A stretch of 7,236 bases of DNA from an uncultured Clostridium sp. (GTDB lineage: Bacteria > Bacillota > Clostridia > TANB77 > CAG-508), in the NCBI GenBank assembly GCA_946008205.1, contig CAMGAZ010000068.1:1-7236 (forward strand), in the 5' to 3' direction. Of this stretch, positions 5,813 through 7,236 are shown one piece after another (within the stretch, counting starts at the first letter, position 1; every line of letters starts with the position of its first letter). Below the pieces are notes generated by a model. The model did no database searches and had not been told where the DNA came from. It worked only from the letters and a program-made list of their open reading frames with translations. A program made the position numbers and the translations under genes.

Positions 5813-5837
5813 AACCTAAATCCGAAACTTGAGTAAA
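5813..5837. repeat. Terminal inverted repeat, right end of IS4-family element
   Basis: Exact reverse complement of 4777-4801. It reads AACCTAAATCCGAAACTTG and ends GAGTAAA. It lies upstream of the transposase and is separated from it by the nested stem-loop region. Confidence 0.9.
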
Positions 5838-5850
5838 TTATAATTATGAG

Positions 5851-5994
5851 ATGCTACGTGCTTTTGTTCAATATACCCTAAACGTCGATTTAAATGCGCC
5901 TGTGATAAAGGATTTAGTTGAAAAGTATAAGGATATAGAACAATTTAATAGGAGCATAACAGATAAATACGTTGCAATATGTAAACGCTTTTAA
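5851..5994 (+). pseudogene. C-terminal-like protein fragment next to the IS
   Basis: This 47-codon frame (MLRAFVQYTLNVDLNAPV... to ICKRF and stop) stays open upstream to within a few bases of the IS end at 5837. It is AT-rich, resembles the resistance block in base use, and has protein-like composition with a probable helix (VIKDLVEKYKDIEQFN). There is no Shine-Dalgarno at the ATG. It looks like the tail of a gene whose front was removed when the IS inserted or when flanking DNA was deleted. The family is not recognised. If it belongs to the resistance block, the IS sits inside that block and not at its edge. Confidence 0.4.
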
Positions 5995-6040
5995 TATTTG
6001 AATTTAGCCGTTTATGTAGAATGAAGGTGTGCAAACAAAC

Positions 6041-6250
6041 AGACCCTGAAAAGGGTCTCACCCCCGTTAACCGCAATGTCAAAGACTTGCGGATGGCCAG
6101 ATGACTCCTATACATCCGACCCCAACGGGGTCGAACCATATAATCTGTAGAAAGGTTCGACCTCCGTTGGGGTCGTGGATTGGGAAGGCACTTCGACCCG
6201 CACATTGTATCATGTGCAGTTACTTGAAGTTCGACTCCCGTTGGGGTCGA
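6041..6250. repeat. Cluster of stem-loops including GACCCC-type Bacteroides palindromes
   Basis: The gene-free stretch 5995-6372 holds six stem-loops: AGACCCT/AGGGTCT with a GAAA loop (6041-6058), CCGCAA..TTGCGG with an inner GTC/GAC (6071-6092), CGACCCC-AAC-GGGGTCG (6117-6133), CGACCTCCGTTGGGGTCG (6158-6175), GCACAT/ATGTGC (6200-6217) and CGACTCCCGTTGGGGTCG (6232-6249). TCGAACC (6131-6137) and GGTTCGA (6154-6160) add a pairing between neighbours. GACCCCAACGGGGTC palindromes are, to my knowledge, common dispersed intergenic repeats in Bacteroides. Long frames crossing this stretch are artefacts. Confidence 0.75.
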
Positions 6251-6372
6251 TGGCTCGTCGTTATTCTGAATCTTAGCAAATCCTCTCTTTTTTAATGAAC
6301 TGTGTGCTTGATCACTGAAAATAATCCTTATTTTTGCCACGAGAGTTTTACGAAAGATAAATAGATAAAGTA

Positions 6373-6573
6373 TTGGAAAAGAAACATAACTGTCAGCAGT
6401 GCCCACTGAGGCGGCGATACGACCGTTCACCCAAGTCATTGTTGGGTCGTTTTTGGCGATGGCACATCAATTTCTGTCCGGGATGGAAAGCCTATTTCCT
6501 GTCGCTGAGCGAAGAGGAACGGCATGTATTGAGAAAGCAATACGCTTTTCATAAGCCTCAAATCCGCAACTAA
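6373..6573 (+). CDS. Small conserved Bacteroidales protein with CxxCPLR motif
   Basis: A 66-residue protein with NCQQCPLRRRYDRSPKS (6-22), then GRFWRWHINFCPGWKAYFLSL (25-45) and an acidic-basic tail (SEEERHVLRKQYAFHK). I recognise this as a small, conserved, uncharacterised family of Bacteroidales. The CxxC plus a later cysteine in FCPGWK could bind a metal or iron-sulphur cluster, but this is inference. The length is normal for the family. The start is TTG with MEKKHN matching the usual beginning, and no Shine-Dalgarno is present, as usual in Bacteroides. No convincing Bacteroides -7/-33 promoter was identified upstream. It places the right part of the window in a Bacteroidales background. 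Confidence 0.72.
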   Translation: MEKKHNCQQCPLRRRYDRSPKSLLGRFWRWHINFCPGWKAYFLSLSEEERHVLRKQYAFHKPQIRN

Positions 6574-6592
6574 GTCCTTCATCGTCCTATTT

Positions 6593-6604
6593 ACGTGTAC
6601 ACGT
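6593..6604. repeat. 12-bp perfect palindrome
   Basis: ACGTGTACACGT is a perfect self-complementary site, 20 bases past the CPLR gene stop. It could be a dimeric regulator operator or chance. No second copy is present in the window. The rest of 6574-6726 shows no gene. Confidence 0.4.
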
Positions 6605-6659
6605 TCTCTCATTACTGAATTATTAGATAAATTGAGGCTGAAATACCCACTTCTGCCTA

Positions 6660-7236
6660 CAATACCCCCTTACCCCACAATGCGACTTGAGACAATACGC
6701 AGTATCATACCCATAAGTTGTAGTCGTCATCCAAAATCAGTCTGGAATACATCTGCGTAAGCATTATTACAGGTATAGATATTCAGCACATACCACCTTG
6801 ATGTTCTGATCCATTTGGCTGGTACAGAGACAAATCTGAAGACAAACGCTTTTATGCGACTTGTTTTATTGGGTCCGAACCTCTTTACGTCAAGTCTTTG
6901 GATAATGACCTTGTAGAAGTTACGGATAAGTGCTGTAAGAAGAAGGAACACTGTGTTCTCTGCCATGAAGGTTTTGGGCAATCTGGACCATCCGAAACCA
7001 TTGTTCATGTCATCGAAGATGCGCTCCTTTCCTCCGCGGAGGTTATAGAACTCGACAATCTCTCTTACGGAAGGCTCGTAGTCGTTGGTCAGGATGCAGC
7101 GGTATGTGTATTCTCCTTCCCAGAGGTCAAGCTCACCGTCCATCCGTTTCCGCCTTTGAATCACAAGCCGGTATGTCTTGCCTTTCCACTTCTCTACAAG
7201 AATGGAATTCAGCTCAAACTCAATGCCGTTGATTTC
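6660..7236 (-). mobile_element. IS1380-family insertion sequence, 3' end only
   Basis: It contains the distal transposase and some 65 bases beyond its stop. The outer end is not proven. The C-rich ACCCCCTTACCCCACAATGC stretch near 6664-6683 is my best guess for the terminal repeat, because IS1380 ends often begin with CC. The other end lies outside the window, so neither inverted repeat nor target duplication can be checked. Confidence 0.5.
6727..7236 (-). CDS. IS1380-family transposase, N-terminally cut by the window edge
   Basis: The minus-strand frame is open from the right edge (7236) to a TGA at 6727-6729, giving 169 residues of the C-terminal part. The first visible residues are EINGIEFELNSILVEKW. 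The hallmark FYNLRGGKERIFDDMNNGFGWSRLP contains the Y-(2)-R-(3)-E arrangement of the DDE C1 region. The position usually occupied by lysine, seven after the glutamate, is asparagine here. Further along, MAENTVFLLLTALIRNFY and RIKAFVFRFVSVPAKWIRTSR are typical of IS1380 elements in Bacteroides. No frameshift is visible. The catalytic aspartates lie beyond the edge, so integrity cannot be judged. The GTG at 7164 is not the true start. Confidence 0.88.
   Translation of the reverse strand, partial: EINGIEFELNSILVEKWKGKTYRLVIQRRKRMDGELDLWEGEYTYRCILTNDYEPSVREIVEFYNLRGGKERIFDDMNNGFGWSRLPKTFMAENTVFLLLTALIRNFYKVIIQRLDVKRFGPNKTSRIKAFVFRFVSVPAKWIRTSRWYVLNIYTCNNAYADVFQTDFG

Larger units (their letters stand above)
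4777..5837 (-). mobile_element. Internally deleted IS4-family insertion sequence
   Basis: A ~1061-bp element with perfect 25-bp terminal inverted repeats (4777-4801 and 5813-5837) and one transposase pseudogene on the minus strand. The centre of the transposase is missing, so the element is shorter than an intact IS of this kind (commonly about 1.5 kb). No convincing target-site duplication is visible: the left flank ends TTATGTAT and the right begins TTATAATTATG. It lies at the boundary between the Gram-positive-type resistance block and Bacteroidales-type sequence. Intact ends mean it could still be moved by a transposase supplied elsewhere. Confidence 0.85.

Noticed and set aside
4770..5848. 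Target-site duplication for the IS4-family element
   Set aside because: The flanks share only short AT-rich matches such as TTAT, with no 8-12 base direct repeat at the ends.
5945..6439. 164-codon minus-strand open frame
   Set aside because: It runs through the GACCCC palindromes and overlaps the CPLR gene. Its composition reflects repeat DNA, and no domain is seen.

Overview
The window is a junction between a Gram-positive-type antibiotic-resistance block and Bacteroidales-type DNA. The left part (about 1-4776) is AT-rich, and nearly every gene start has a strong Shine-Dalgarno sequence (GGAGGG, GGAGGGG, AAGGGG), which is the habit of Firmicutes and not of Bacteroides. The right part (about 4777-7236) has higher GC and holds Bacteroides-type insertion sequences, GACCCC palindromes and a small Bacteroidales CPLR protein. 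The simplest reading is a Bacteroides-group gut bacterium carrying an erm(G)/msr(D) region like those known from Bacteroides conjugative transposons such as CTnGERM1 and CTn7853.

Layout. 2-1381: msr(D), an ABC-F ribosome-protection gene whose first ~11 codons are replaced by the start of an unrelated P-loop protein. 1499-2032: a GrpB/UPF0157 family gene. 2068-2127: a short ORF that looks like the first codons of a Vat-type acetyltransferase and sits where an erm leader peptide would be. 2153-2887: erm(G), closed by a clear intrinsic terminator at 2927-2964. 2990-3335: no intact gene, but scraps resembling the 3' end of rlmD (rumA), followed by an array of different hairpins separated by four exact GCGATAT spacers and bracketed by a short inverted repeat. 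3338-3499: a decayed or partial reading frame overlapping the next gene. 3480-4220: a class I SAM methyltransferase. 4258-4752: a small HD-domain protein. 4777-5837: a ~1.06 kb IS4-family element with perfect 25-bp ends and a transposase broken by a frameshift and an internal deletion. 5851-5994: a short C-terminal-looking fragment. 6041-6250: a cluster of stem-loops, three of them GACCCC-type palindromes. 6373-6573: a small CPLR-motif protein. 6727-7236: the 3' part of an IS1380-family transposase running off the right edge.

Together, msr(D) and erm(G) form a macrolide/lincosamide/streptogramin cassette: Erm(G) methylates A2058 of 23S rRNA and Msr(D) displaces drug from the ribosome. GrpB, the methyltransferase and the HD protein are passengers with no assignable role. 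The region has been assembled by successive recombination: the msr(D) fusion, the Vat-like leader, the rlmD-like scar and the dead IS are each a separate seam. The features most worth a second look are the GCGATAT hairpin array beside an rlmD-like att scar, and the P-loop-to-P-loop fusion of msr(D).
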